The position numbers were made by a program, and so were the translations under genes. DNA of 64,000 bases from Amycolatopsis sp. GM8 (GTDB lineage: Bacteria; Actinomycetota; Actinomycetes; Mycobacteriales; Pseudonocardiaceae), in NCBI RefSeq assembly GCF_021653975.1, contig NZ_JAJKFK010000001.1:960863-1024862 (forward strand), given 5' to 3'. Each line of letters opens with the position of its first letter. The stretch's first letter is position 1. The notes beneath the pieces are model-generated. The model searched no databases and was not told the DNA's origin. It was given only the letters and a program-made list of their open reading frames with translations. This document shows, piece after piece, positions 53,063-61,131 of the stretch.

Positions 53063-53722
53063 TTACTTCCGCCGGAACGCCCGGAAGATCGCCACGATCA
53101 CCAGCAGGCCGGCGACCCCCGCCAGCACCGGCGCGAGCCGCTTCACGACCGAGGACCCGGCCAGGTCGAACAGGTCGATCGCCTCGGTTTCCTTCGGCTC
53201 GGCGGGCTTCACGGCCTCGAGCTTCGGCTTCGAGTCCGCGGTCTGGGCGGCGGCCTCGGCCGCGGGCGCCGGCGCGTCCGCCTCGGTGAGCTTCTCCGCG
53301 AGGTTCGTCGCGAACTGGTCCAGGATCTTGCCGCTGACCTCGGAGATCATGCCGCGGCCGAACTGCGCCGGTCGCCCGGTCACGTTCAGGTCCGTCTCGA
53401 CCGCGCCCTTGGTCTGCCCATCGTTCTCGGTCAGCGTCACCGTCACGGTGGCGGCCGCCGTGCCGGCGCCGCGGGAGTCCTTGCCCGACGCCTTGATCAC
53501 GATCTTGCGGGCCGCCTCGTCCTTCTCCAGGAACTCGCCGGAACCCTTGTACAGCAAGGAGATCGGGCCCAGCTTGACCTTGACCGTGCCGGTGAACGAG
53601 TCACCCTCGACCTTCGTCAGCGTGGCACCGGGCATGCAGGGCGCGACGCTCTCCGGATCGGTGACGGCCTGCCACACCTTGGCGGGCGGCGCCGGGACGG
53701 TGAACTCGTGGTCAAGCCGCAC
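53063..53722 (-). CDS. coxG: CoxG-like SRPBCC protein with C-terminal membrane anchor
   Basis: A 219-aa protein. Residues 1-145 form the CoxG domain of the SRPBCC fold (HEFTVPAPPAKVWQAVTDPE, MPGATLTKVEG, KGSGEFLEKDE, GRGMISEVSGKILDQFATNL). An Ala/Pro/Glu-rich linker then leads to a hydrophobic helix (VLAGVAGLLVIVAIFRAF) and a short basic end, so it is probably tethered to the inner face of the membrane. CoxG proteins help anchor or deliver electrons or quinone to cox-type molybdenum hydroxylases. It lies behind the coxM gene, after a hairpin, in the cox operon. Confidence 0.88.
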   Translation of the reverse strand: MRLDHEFTVPAPPAKVWQAVTDPESVAPCMPGATLTKVEGDSFTGTVKVKLGPISLLYKGSGEFLEKDEAARKIVIKASGKDSRGAGTAAATVTVTLTENDGQTKGAVETDLNVTGRPAQFGRGMISEVSGKILDQFATNLAEKLTEADAPAPAAEAAAQTADSKPKLEAVKPAEPKETEAIDLFDLAGSSVVKRLAPVLAGVAGLLVIVAIFRAFRRK

Positions 53723-53754
53723 GGCCTGACTCCTTTCTCGTCTTCACGTGAACG

Positions 53755-53793
53755 GGGGCTCTGGACGGCAACTTTACGCCCCGCCAGAGCCCC
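53755..53793 (-). terminator. Hairpin between coxM and coxG
   Basis: GGGGCTCTGG and CCAGAGCCCC form a perfect 10-bp stem, extendable to 12 bp with one bulge, around a 19-nt loop. It lies 12 nt past the coxM stop on the minus strand and about 30 nt before coxG. It could lower coxG relative to coxSLM or protect the upstream mRNA. Confidence 0.55.
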
Positions 53794-53804
53794 GTCCACC
53801 TCTG

Positions 53805-54659
53805 TTACGCGGTCACCGCCGCGGTGACGGCGCGGCCGGTGAGCACCCGGGCCAGTTCCTGCCGGAACTCGACATCGGCGTTGCTGTCCGGCGTCGGGCT
53901 CGTCCCTTCGGCGGCGTGCGCGGCCGCCGCGCGGATGTTCTCCGCCGTCGCCGCCTGGCCGACCAGCGCCTGCTCGACGGCGGTCGCCCGGACCGGGGTC
54001 GAGGCCATGTTGGTCAGCCCGATCCGCGCCTCGGCGACAGCGCCGCCCTCGGTGCGGACCGTGACCGCCACGCCCACCATCGACCAGGCCTGCGCGACCC
54101 GGTTGAACTTCTCGTAGTGCGCACGCCAGCCGGTGTACTTCGGCACCCGGACCTCGACCAGGATCTCGTCCGCCGCGAGCGCCGTGGTGAACAGGTCCTG
54201 GAAGAACTCCGCCGCGGGCACCGTGCGCCGCCCGTCCATCCCGGCGATGACCATCTCGGCGTCCAGCGCGAGCGCGGGGGCCAGCAGGTCACCGGCCGGG
54301 TCGGCGTGCGCGAGCGAACCGCCGAACGTGCCACGGTGGCGCACCTGCGGGTCGGCCACCGTGTCCGTCACCCTGGCCAGCAGCGCGGCGTGCTCGGCGA
54401 TCAGGTGGTCGCGCTGCACGTCGTAGTGCGTGGTCATGGACCCGATCACGAGGCCGTCGCCCTCTTCGCGGATGCCGCGCAGCTCGGCGATCTTGCCGAG
54501 ATCGATGATCGTCGAGGGCGCGGCGAGCCGCATCCGCAGCACCGGCAGCAGGCTCTGCCCGCCAGCCAGCACCTTCGCGTCCTCACCGGCGCCTGCCAGC
54601 GCCTGCACCGCTTCGTCCACTGTGGACGGAGCTACGTAGTCGAAGGCCGCAGGGATCAC
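53805..54659 (-). CDS. coxM: Molybdenum hydroxylase FAD-binding subunit (CoxM)
   Basis: A 284-aa medium subunit of a cox-type dehydrogenase. It carries FAD and passes electrons from the iron-sulfur subunit to the acceptor. The typical start is IPAAFDYVAPSTVDEAVQAL; the FAD loop is AKVLAGGQSLLPVLRMRLA near residue 32, and HRGTFGGSLAHADPAGDL near 105 is the second signature. The GTG start overlaps the coxL stop (GTGA) and follows GGAGGTG, so translation is coupled. The frame extends upstream, but without family character. Confidence 0.94.
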   Translation of the reverse strand: MIPAAFDYVAPSTVDEAVQALAGAGEDAKVLAGGQSLLPVLRMRLAAPSTIIDLGKIAELRGIREEGDGLVIGSMTTHYDVQRDHLIAEHAALLARVTDTVADPQVRHRGTFGGSLAHADPAGDLLAPALALDAEMVIAGMDGRRTVPAAEFFQDLFTTALAADEILVEVRVPKYTGWRAHYEKFNRVAQAWSMVGVAVTVRTEGGAVAEARIGLTNMASTPVRATAVEQALVGQAATAENIRAAAAHAAEGTSPTPDSNADVEFRQELARVLTGRAVTAAVTA

Positions 54660-57043
54660 TGGGCACCTCCAGCAGATTTGATCGCCGACCACACCCGCAT
54701 CGGCGAGCATGGCATCTCGATGTCGTTGACGCCCAGGTGCCGCACGGCGTCGACCACGGCGTTGACCACCGCCGGGGTCGAGGCGATCGTGCCCGCCTCA
54801 CCAACTCCCTTGACGCCCAACGGGTTCGTGGTCGCCCTGGTCTCCGTGCGGTCCGTGGTGTAGCTCGGCAGGTCCGCCGCCGACGGCAGCAGGTAGTCGA
54901 CGAACGTGCCCGTGGTCAGCGTGCCCGAGTCGTCGTAGGTCGCCTCCTCGAACAGCGCCTGCGCGATGCCCTGCGCGAGCCCACCGTGCACCTGCCCCTC
55001 GACGAGCAGCGGGTTGACCACCGCGCCGATGTCGTCCACGCACACGTACTGGCGGATCTTGACGCGGCCCGTCTCCGTGTCCACCTCCGCGGCGCACAAG
55101 TGTGTGCCGTGCGGGAACGAGAAGTTCTCCGGGTCGAACGTGTAGTCCGCGTCGATCGAGGGCTCGACCCCCTCGGGGAAGTCGTGCGCGGTGAAGGTCG
55201 CGAACGCGACCTCCTGGATCGTGACGCCCTTGTCCGTGCCCTTGACCGCGAACCGGCCGCCGCTGAACTCGAGGTCGTCCTCGGCCGCCTCGAGCAGATG
55301 CGCCGCGACCTTGCGGGCCTTGTCGATCACCTTGTCCGCGGCCTTGACCACCGCGATGCCGCCCACCGCCAGCGAGCGCGACCCGTAGGTGTCCAGGCCC
55401 TTGGGCGCGACCTGCGTGTCGCCGTGCAGCACCTCGACGTCCTCGAACGGGACCCCGAGCCGGTCGGCCACGATTTGGCTCCACGCCGTCTCGTGTCCCT
55501 GCCCGTGCGGCGACGTGCCGGTGACCACCTCGACCTTGCCGGTGGCCAGCATCCGGATGCTCGCGTGCTCCCAGCCGCCGGCGCCGACGCCGAGCTGGCC
55601 CAGCACCCGCGACGGCGCCAGCCCGCACATCTCGGTGAAGGTCGAGATGCCGATGCCGAGCTGGATCGGGTCCCTGCGCTCGCGCCGCTCGGTCTGCTCA
55701 CGGCGCAGGCCTTCGTAGTCGAACAGCTCCAGCGCCCTGGCCGTGGCGGCCTCGTAGTTGCCCGAATCGTAGGTGAGGCCCGCGACCGTGGTGAACGGGA
55801 ACTCCTCGTGCTTGATCCAGTTCTTCTCGCGCAGCTGGAGCGGGTCCGTGCCCAGTTCGGCGGCCAGCTCGTCCATCATCCGCTCGATGGCGAACGTGGC
55901 CTCCGGCCGGCCCGCGCCGCGGTAGGCGTCGGTGAAGGTCTTGTTCGTGAACACGTCGGTGAGCTCGAACCGGTAGGCTGGGAACTTGTAGATCGCGTTG
56001 AACATGAACGCGCCGAAGGTCGGCACCGCGGGCGTGAACAACCCGAAGTACGCGCCCATGTCGGCCATCAGCTGGACCTTGAGCGCGGTGACCGTGCCGT
56101 CCTTCTTCGCCGCGATCGTCATGTCCTGGATCTGGTCGCGGCCATGGTGCGCGGCCAGCAGCGACTCCGAGCGACTCTCGGTCCACTTGACCGGCCGGTT
56201 CAGCCGCTTCGCCGCGAGAATCGTCAGCATCTCCTCGCGGGTCACCTGCAGCTTGCCGCCGAACCCGCCGCCGACGTCCGGCGCGATCACGCGGACCTTC
56301 TGCTCGGGCAGGCCCAGCGTCAGCGCCGCCATCGTCTTGAGGATGTGCGGTACCTGTGTGGCCGACCAGATCGTCACCTGGTCGCCGGTCGGGTCGACGA
56401 CGACCGAACGCGGCTCCATGAACGCGGGAATCAGGCGCTGCTGGCGGAACCGGCGCTTGAGGACGATCGAGTCCGGGTCGGCCTCGGCGGCGCGGATCGC
56501 CTCGTCGGAGTTGCCGCCTGTGCCGGCCTCGGCCGAGTCGAACGCGAAGAACGCCCACTTGTTCGTGCCGAGTTCGGGATGCACCAGCGGTGCGCCGTCT
56601 TCGAGCGCCGCCTCCATGTCGAGCACGACCGGCAGGTCGTCGTAGTCGACGTCCACCGCGTCGACGGCGTCGCGCGCCGTCGCGGCGTCACGGGCGACGA
56701 CGATCGCCACGACGTCACCGGCGAAGCGCACCTTGTCGACCGCGGCCGGGGCGTGCCGCGGCACCGTCGCGTCGGCGTTGACCGGTGCGGCGACCGGCAT
56801 GGTGCCCTGCTCGGCGTCCAGGTCGGCGCCGGTGTAGACGGCGAGCACACCCGGCATCCGGCGGGCCACGTCGGTGTCGATGCGCCCGATGTTCGCGTGC
56901 GCGATCGGGCTGCGCACGGTGGCGAGGTGCAGCAGGCCCGGCAGCGTCATGTTGTCGGTCCAGCGGGTGCGACCGGTGATCAGCCGCGCGTCCTCTTTCC
57001 GGGCGCGGGCCCGGCCGACCTCGGGTTCGATCGTGGCGGTCAT
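54656..57043 (-). CDS. coxL: Molybdopterin-binding large subunit, form II CODH-like (CoxL)
   Basis: A 795-aa large subunit of the xanthine oxidase family. It holds the molybdenum cofactor. The cofactor segments IAPDVGGGFGGKLQ and TSPHGQGHETAW, and the catalytic Glu in GVKGVGEAGTIAS near residue 748, are present. The loop that defines CO-dehydrogenase type reads AYRGAGR near residues 373-379. True form I CO dehydrogenases have AYxCSFR, so this is a form II or related enzyme, and CO may not be its physiological substrate. The order is coxS-coxL-coxM, as in form II operons, with coxG last. Confidence 0.94.
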   Translation of the reverse strand: MTATIEPEVGRARARKEDARLITGRTRWTDNMTLPGLLHLATVRSPIAHANIGRIDTDVARRMPGVLAVYTGADLDAEQGTMPVAAPVNADATVPRHAPAAVDKVRFAGDVVAIVVARDAATARDAVDAVDVDYDDLPVVLDMEAALEDGAPLVHPELGTNKWAFFAFDSAEAGTGGNSDEAIRAAEADPDSIVLKRRFRQQRLIPAFMEPRSVVVDPTGDQVTIWSATQVPHILKTMAALTLGLPEQKVRVIAPDVGGGFGGKLQVTREEMLTILAAKRLNRPVKWTESRSESLLAAHHGRDQIQDMTIAAKKDGTVTALKVQLMADMGAYFGLFTPAVPTFGAFMFNAIYKFPAYRFELTDVFTNKTFTDAYRGAGRPEATFAIERMMDELAAELGTDPLQLREKNWIKHEEFPFTTVAGLTYDSGNYEAATARALELFDYEGLRREQTERRERRDPIQLGIGISTFTEMCGLAPSRVLGQLGVGAGGWEHASIRMLATGKVEVVTGTSPHGQGHETAWSQIVADRLGVPFEDVEVLHGDTQVAPKGLDTYGSRSLAVGGIAVVKAADKVIDKARKVAAHLLEAAEDDLEFSGGRFAVKGTDKGVTIQEVAFATFTAHDFPEGVEPSIDADYTFDPENFSFPHGTHLCAAEVDTETGRVKIRQYVCVDDIGAVVNPLLVEGQVHGGLAQGIAQALFEEATYDDSGTLTTGTFVDYLLPSAADLPSYTTDRTETRATTNPLGVKGVGEAGTIASTPAVVNAVVDAVRHLGVNDIEMPCSPMRVWSAIKSAGGAQ

Positions 57044-57044
57044 G

Positions 57045-57575
57045 TCACTCGCCTCCGATCGCGGACGGTGCGCGCACGTCCTCGGACATGCGCTCGGCCT
57101 CGGGGCCGGCGCCCGGGCGCATGTGGTCCGCGGCGTCGCGGACGGCCCGCACGATGTTCTGGTAACCGGTGCAGCGGCACAGGTTTCCTTCGAGGCCTTC
57201 GCGAACGGCCTTCTCGTCCGGGTTGGGGTTGTCGGCGAGCAGGTCGATCGACTGCATGATCATGCCGGGCGTGCAGAAACCGCACTGCAGCGCGTGGTTG
57301 TCGTGGAAGGCCTGCTGCACGGGATGCAGTTGCCCGTCGCGCGCCAGGCCTTCGATGGTGGTGATCTCACAGCCGTCGGCCTGCACGGCGAGCATCGAGC
57401 AGGATTTCACGCTGTGGCCGTTGAGATGGACGGTGCAGGCACCGCAGTTGCTGGTATCGCAACCGATGACTGTGCCGACTTTCCCGAGTGTTTCCCGCAG
57501 GTAGTGAACGAGCAACGTGCGGGGTTCGACCTCGTCGGAGTACTCGGTTCCGTCGACGGTGACGGTGATACGCAT
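57045..57575 (-). CDS. coxS: [2Fe-2S] small subunit of the molybdenum hydroxylase (CoxS)
   Basis: A 176-aa iron-sulfur subunit. The plant-type N-terminal cluster uses CDTSNCGAC plus a later Cys in VKSCSML. The C-terminal helical cluster uses QCGFCTPGM and [11 protein letters not shown]. These eight cysteines carry two [2Fe-2S] centres between the Mo site and FAD. The ATG has GGAGGG six bases upstream. The stop is one base from coxL, so the genes are cotranscribed. It has about 20 extra residues at the C-terminus compared with many CoxS proteins. Confidence 0.95.
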   Translation of the reverse strand: MRITVTVDGTEYSDEVEPRTLLVHYLRETLGKVGTVIGCDTSNCGACTVHLNGHSVKSCSMLAVQADGCEITTIEGLARDGQLHPVQQAFHDNHALQCGFCTPGMIMQSIDLLADNPNPDEKAVREGLEGNLCRCTGYQNIVRAVRDAADHMRPGAGPEAERMSEDVRAPSAIGGE

Positions 57576-57639
57576 TTGAGGCCCTCCAGTGCTGGGAGCT
57601 GGGTGATCGGCTTCACACCGGAGCCTCCTACTTAAGTCG

Positions 57640-57661
57640 CCGCCGGACAAGTCCCCGGCGG
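57640..57661 (-). terminator. Small GC hairpin in the gap between xdhC/coxI and coxS
   Basis: CCGCCGG and CCGGCGG form a 7-bp stem with an 8-nt loop. The 200-bp gap upstream of coxS is unusually long for this operon, so the hairpin may end the xdhC transcript. No U tract; weak evidence. Confidence 0.3.
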
Positions 57662-57783
57662 GTGACCAATTTCGGGTAGTTCCGCAGACGCGACGTTTTC
57701 CCTTATTTCTCACCGATTTCGCGGAGATCCACAATGCACGATCCGACAGAATTCTCGCGGGCGATCACTCGGTTGTGGAATTA

Positions 57784-58899
57784 TTACGAGGCGTGGATCC
57801 GGCCGGACATTTCCGCCAGCCGCTGCCCGCCGCCGCCCCACCGCAGCGCGATGATCTCCGCCGCGATCGACACCGCCGTCTCCTCCGGGGTGCGCGCGCC
57901 GAGGTCGAGCCCGATCGGCGAGGACAGCCGCGCCAGTTCTTCTTCTGTCATACCGATTTCGCGGAGCCGCGCCAGCCGGTCCTCGTGCGTGCGCCGCGAA
58001 CCCATCGCACCGACGTAACCGACGTCGAGCCGGAGCGCGACCTCCAGCAGCGGCACATCGAACTTCGGATCGTGAGTCAATACCGCAACTACGGTGCGCC
58101 CGTCGATCCGGCCCGCTTCGGCTTCGGCCCGCAGGTAACGATGTGGCCAATCGACGACGACCTCGTCCGCGTCGGGGAAGCGGCTCGCGGTCGCGAACAC
58201 CGGCCGGGCATCACAAACCGTGACCTGGAATCCGAGATAGCCACCCATCCGTGCCATCGCGGCGGCGAAGTCGATCGCACCGAACACCAGCATCCGGGGC
58301 GCCGGCTCGAACGCGTTCACGAACACGGACATGCCTTCACCGCGGCGCTCGCCTTCCAGGCCGTAGTGCAGCGTCCCGGTGCGGCCCGTGGCCAGCAGGC
58401 CGCGCGCGTCGTCGGCCACCGCGGCGTCGATCCGGCTGGTGCCGAGGGTGCCCTTGGTGCGGTCCGGCCAGACGATCATGCGCCTGCCGATGCGCCCGGC
58501 GTCAGCGTGCTCGATCACGGTCACCACCGCCACCGGCTGTCCTTTGTGGACTGAATCGACGACCTCTTCCAGCTCCGGCATGGTGTTCTTGTCGACCCGC
58601 TCGACGTAGATGTCGATGATCCCGCCGCAGGTCAGGCCGACCGCGAAGGCGTCGTTGTCGCTGACGCCGTAGCGCTGGAGCACGGGGTTGCGCTCGGCGA
58701 CGACCTCCTGCGCCAGCTCGTAGACCGCGCCCTCGACACAGCCGCCGGAAACGCTGCCGACGACCTCCCCGTCCTCACCGACGAGCATCGCGGCGCCGGG
58801 CGCGCGTGGGGCGGAGGAGAAGGTGGACACGACCGTGCCGAGACCGACGGCCTCGCCCTCGGCCCAGCGCTTGTAGAGCTCGTCCAGTACGTCATGCAT
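57784..58899 (-). CDS. XdhC/CoxI-family molybdenum cofactor maturation protein
   Basis: A 371-aa protein of the XdhC/CoxI group. It has the N-terminal domain LGTVVSTFSSAPRAPGAAMLV with GSVSGGCVEGAVYELAQEVV (conserved Cys) and a C-terminal Rossmann part with MLVFGAIDFAAAMARMG, VVAVLTHDPKFDVPLL and GYVGAMGSRRTHEDRLARL. The family binds, protects and inserts the sulfurated molybdenum cofactor into xanthine-oxidase-type enzymes. It lies directly upstream of the cox genes and overlaps the CoxE-like gene by 8 bp, so it should mature the coxSLM enzyme. Confidence 0.9.
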   Translation of the reverse strand: MHDVLDELYKRWAEGEAVGLGTVVSTFSSAPRAPGAAMLVGEDGEVVGSVSGGCVEGAVYELAQEVVAERNPVLQRYGVSDNDAFAVGLTCGGIIDIYVERVDKNTMPELEEVVDSVHKGQPVAVVTVIEHADAGRIGRRMIVWPDRTKGTLGTSRIDAAVADDARGLLATGRTGTLHYGLEGERRGEGMSVFVNAFEPAPRMLVFGAIDFAAAMARMGGYLGFQVTVCDARPVFATASRFPDADEVVVDWPHRYLRAEAEAGRIDGRTVVAVLTHDPKFDVPLLEVALRLDVGYVGAMGSRRTHEDRLARLREIGMTEEELARLSSPIGLDLGARTPEETAVSIAAEIIALRWGGGGQRLAEMSGRIHAS

Positions 58900-60001
58900 C
58901 GCGTATCTCCACCAGCAGTCGTTCCAGAGTGGCCAGGCTGTGCCCGGCCAGCAGATGATCGAGGTGCGGGAGCGCCGCGGCTATGCCCGACTGCACCGGA
59001 GCGTAACCGTCGCGTCCCGCGTGGGGGTTCACCCACAGCACAGCGTGCGCCAACCTGCGCATTCTGGCCAGTTCCTCGCCGAGCAGCGCGGGGTCGCCGC
59101 GTTCCCAGCCGTCCGAAAAGATCACGACCACGGCCCGGCGGGCCAGCCCGCGCTGGCCCCAGCGGTCGAGGAAGACGCGAAGTGTTTCGCCGAGCCTGGT
59201 GCCGCCGGCGAAGTCGGGCACGGCCTGGCCGGCGCCGAGCATCGCGCGCTCGGGGTCACGCTGGCGGAGCTGGCGGGAGACGCGGGTCAGCCTGGTGCCG
59301 AGCGTGAAGACTTCGGTCTGCGGTGCGTGCCGGACGACGACATGTGCGAAGCGGAGCAGGGAATCGGCGTACGGGCTCATCGAGCCGGACACGTCGAGCA
59401 GCAGCACGACCCGGCGTGGTCGCGTGGTTTTCTTGCGGTAAGCCAGTTTCACGGGTTCGCCGCCGCCGGCGATCATGCCGCGGAGGGTGCGGCCCGGGTC
59501 GAGCGCGCCATTCTTGGCGTGCTTCCGCCGCTGGGACTTGCGGACCGGCGGGACCGGTTTGAGCGTCGCGAGCAGCTCCCGCAGATGGCGTCGCTCGGCG
59601 GCGGTCAGTTCGGCGAGGTCGCGCTGGCGGAGCAGCTCGGTATCGGTCGCCGCGACGCGGAGTTCGTCGGCTTCCTGCTCGCCCTTGCCTTCGGTTTCCT
59701 GTTCGCCGGCCATCGCGGCCATCCGCGCCCGCTGTTCCCTGGTGACCGTCACCGGCCGCGCGGCCGGCGGTTCGGCGGCGAACCACTGGGCGAACGCGTC
59801 GTCGTAGCGCGGCAGATCGTCGGGATCGGCGCACAGCGTCACCCGTCCGGCCCAGTACAGGTTGGCGATATCGGCCAGATCTACGCTCTGTACCGCCTCG
59901 AGATAGGAGTGCACGCGCTGGGGCCCGGCGGGCACCCCGGCCTCCCGCAGGGCGGTCGCGAAACCGACCAGGGAGGGCAGTGGATCGGCGGTGCTCACCA
60001 C
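58892..60001 (-). CDS. coxE: CoxE-like VWA-domain protein
   Basis: A 369-aa VWA protein. The MIDAS motif DVSGS is in RRVVLLLDVSGSMSPYADSL near residue 205, and VVIFSDGWERGDPALL near 295 holds a second acidic site. The N-terminal helical region with VGFATALREAGVPAGPQRVHSYLEAV is typical of CoxE. In other bacteria CoxE works with the AAA ATPase CoxD to finish the Mo site. No coxD is adjacent here. A MoxR/CoxE-like pair lies 40 kb away at 15924-18169. It heads the cox locus and overlaps xdhC/coxI. Confidence 0.9.
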   Translation of the reverse strand: MVSTADPLPSLVGFATALREAGVPAGPQRVHSYLEAVQSVDLADIANLYWAGRVTLCADPDDLPRYDDAFAQWFAAEPPAARPVTVTREQRARMAAMAGEQETEGKGEQEADELRVAATDTELLRQRDLAELTAAERRHLRELLATLKPVPPVRKSQRRKHAKNGALDPGRTLRGMIAGGGEPVKLAYRKKTTRPRRVVLLLDVSGSMSPYADSLLRFAHVVVRHAPQTEVFTLGTRLTRVSRQLRQRDPERAMLGAGQAVPDFAGGTRLGETLRVFLDRWGQRGLARRAVVVIFSDGWERGDPALLGEELARMRRLAHAVLWVNPHAGRDGYAPVQSGIAAALPHLDHLLAGHSLATLERLLVEIRDA

Positions 60002-60082
60002 ACCATTGTGCCCTCGTTCACGGGAACCGTCCGCTAGGCTCGGTGCGTCAGACGGTCACCATCCAGTAGCGGGGAGGCAGCA

Positions 60083-60508
60083 GTGCTGGAGCCGATGGGA
60101 GCGGCGACTTCAGCCGCCGAACAGATCTTCGGTGACGTGTCGACGTGGTCCGCCGTAGGCACGGTCGCGGGCTCGGCGGGTGGCTCGTTCGAATTCCCGA
60201 GCGTCGAGGAGATCGACGCGGTGCTGGCCTCGTGGCGGGAACGGCAGGACAGCATAACCAAGCGGGGTGACACGCTGGAATTCATGGTGGCCTCGGTCTA
60301 CAACGCCCCTGCCAACGATGACGCGACAACGGGATACATGGGGATTTGGGGGACGTCGCTCAGTCAACTACGCGACCAGCACAAATCCATGCTCGACTAT
60401 GTCAACAATTACATCCAGAAGCTGGAAGCGGCGAAGAAGGCCAAGCAAACCGGCGAGGACGAGACCACCGACGCGATACGCAAGTCAGCGGGAGGCATCA
60501 CCCAGTGA
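60083..60508 (+). CDS. WXG100-like ESX-associated small protein
   Basis: A 141-aa mostly helical protein. The GTG start follows GGGAGG by five bases. Helical hairpin features are VEEIDAVLASWRERQDSITK and LSQLRDQHKSMLDYVNNYIQKLEAAKKA around a central GIWGTS turn. These resemble the WXG/ESX-substrate fold, though the exact W-x-G is imperfect. It is the first gene of a four-gene operon with a DUF3558 lipoprotein, a larger WXG protein and EspG, a set common in Pseudonocardiaceae. It is probably a secreted or secretion-coupled partner of a type VII system. Confidence 0.75.
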   Translation: MLEPMGAATSAAEQIFGDVSTWSAVGTVAGSAGGSFEFPSVEEIDAVLASWRERQDSITKRGDTLEFMVASVYNAPANDDATTGYMGIWGTSLSQLRDQHKSMLDYVNNYIQKLEAAKKAKQTGEDETTDAIRKSAGGITQ

Positions 60509-61122
60509 GGGGAACCATCCTGCGCCTGGGGTTCTGCCTGGCATTCGGAGCCATGTTCGCGCTCGCAGGCTGTTCACAATCCACTCCCGGTTCACCCATA
60601 CCCGCCGATACAGGTACTTCCGGGCCTGCGGCATCCGGCACGCCATCCCAGCCCGCACTCGATGCCGAGCCGTACCGCACGAAGCCGTGCGATCTCCTGC
60701 CAGCGGACCTGCTGAAATCATTGGGATACACCGCAGCCGGCATGGTGGTTGCCCCCGACAAGGCAGCCATTGCCGGCGATGCGTGTGCCTGGCATGACTA
60801 CAGCGGGCCCAAAGCGAAGAGCATTCAGGCCCACATCCTGAAGAAGATCACCGATCCGAATTTTCCGGGTCTCGCTGCCATCTTCAACAACTACAAGAAG
60901 GGCCTGATCGCGTACGCCGACCCCACCGACGTGTCCGGCTACCAGGGAGTCTTCGCCGATCTGCAGGATGACCGCTCCTCAGGTAAGTGCGACCTTTCGG
61001 TCGCCATCAGCGATACTCAGGTCCTGACCGCCAGCGCCGACGGCTACAACAACGCCCAGGATTCGTGTGATACCGCGAAGCAGCTGGCTGAGGCTATGAT
61101 CAAGACGCTGCAGGGTTCCTGA
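60505..61122 (+). CDS. DUF3558 family lipoprotein
   Basis: A 205-aa lipoprotein. The N-terminus has a basic start, a hydrophobic core and the lipobox LAGC (Cys near residue 23), then a Ser/Pro-rich spacer. The DUF3558 domain follows, with CDLLPADLLKSLGY, GDACAWHDY and CDLSVAISDTQVL. The GTG start overlaps the previous stop codon as GTGA. Actinomycetes often encode this family next to ESX-type substrates. The protein is expected on the outer face of the membrane. Its function is unknown. Confidence 0.9.
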   Translation: MRGTILRLGFCLAFGAMFALAGCSQSTPGSPIPADTGTSGPAASGTPSQPALDAEPYRTKPCDLLPADLLKSLGYTAAGMVVAPDKAAIAGDACAWHDYSGPKAKSIQAHILKKITDPNFPGLAAIFNNYKKGLIAYADPTDVSGYQGVFADLQDDRSSGKCDLSVAISDTQVLTASADGYNNAQDSCDTAKQLAEAMIKTLQGS

Positions 61123-61131
61123 GGGGGAGCG

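Noticed and set aside
54656..57043. Naming the enzyme a carbon monoxide dehydrogenase
   Set aside because: The AYRGAGR loop is that of form II enzymes, whose CO activity is doubtful, so only the cox-type family name is used.
57713..57967. A 15-bp direct repeat (ACCGATTTCGCGGAG) before and inside the xdhC/coxI gene
   Set aside because: One copy is in the coding region where the codons are expected, and there are no further copies or symmetry. It is probably chance.
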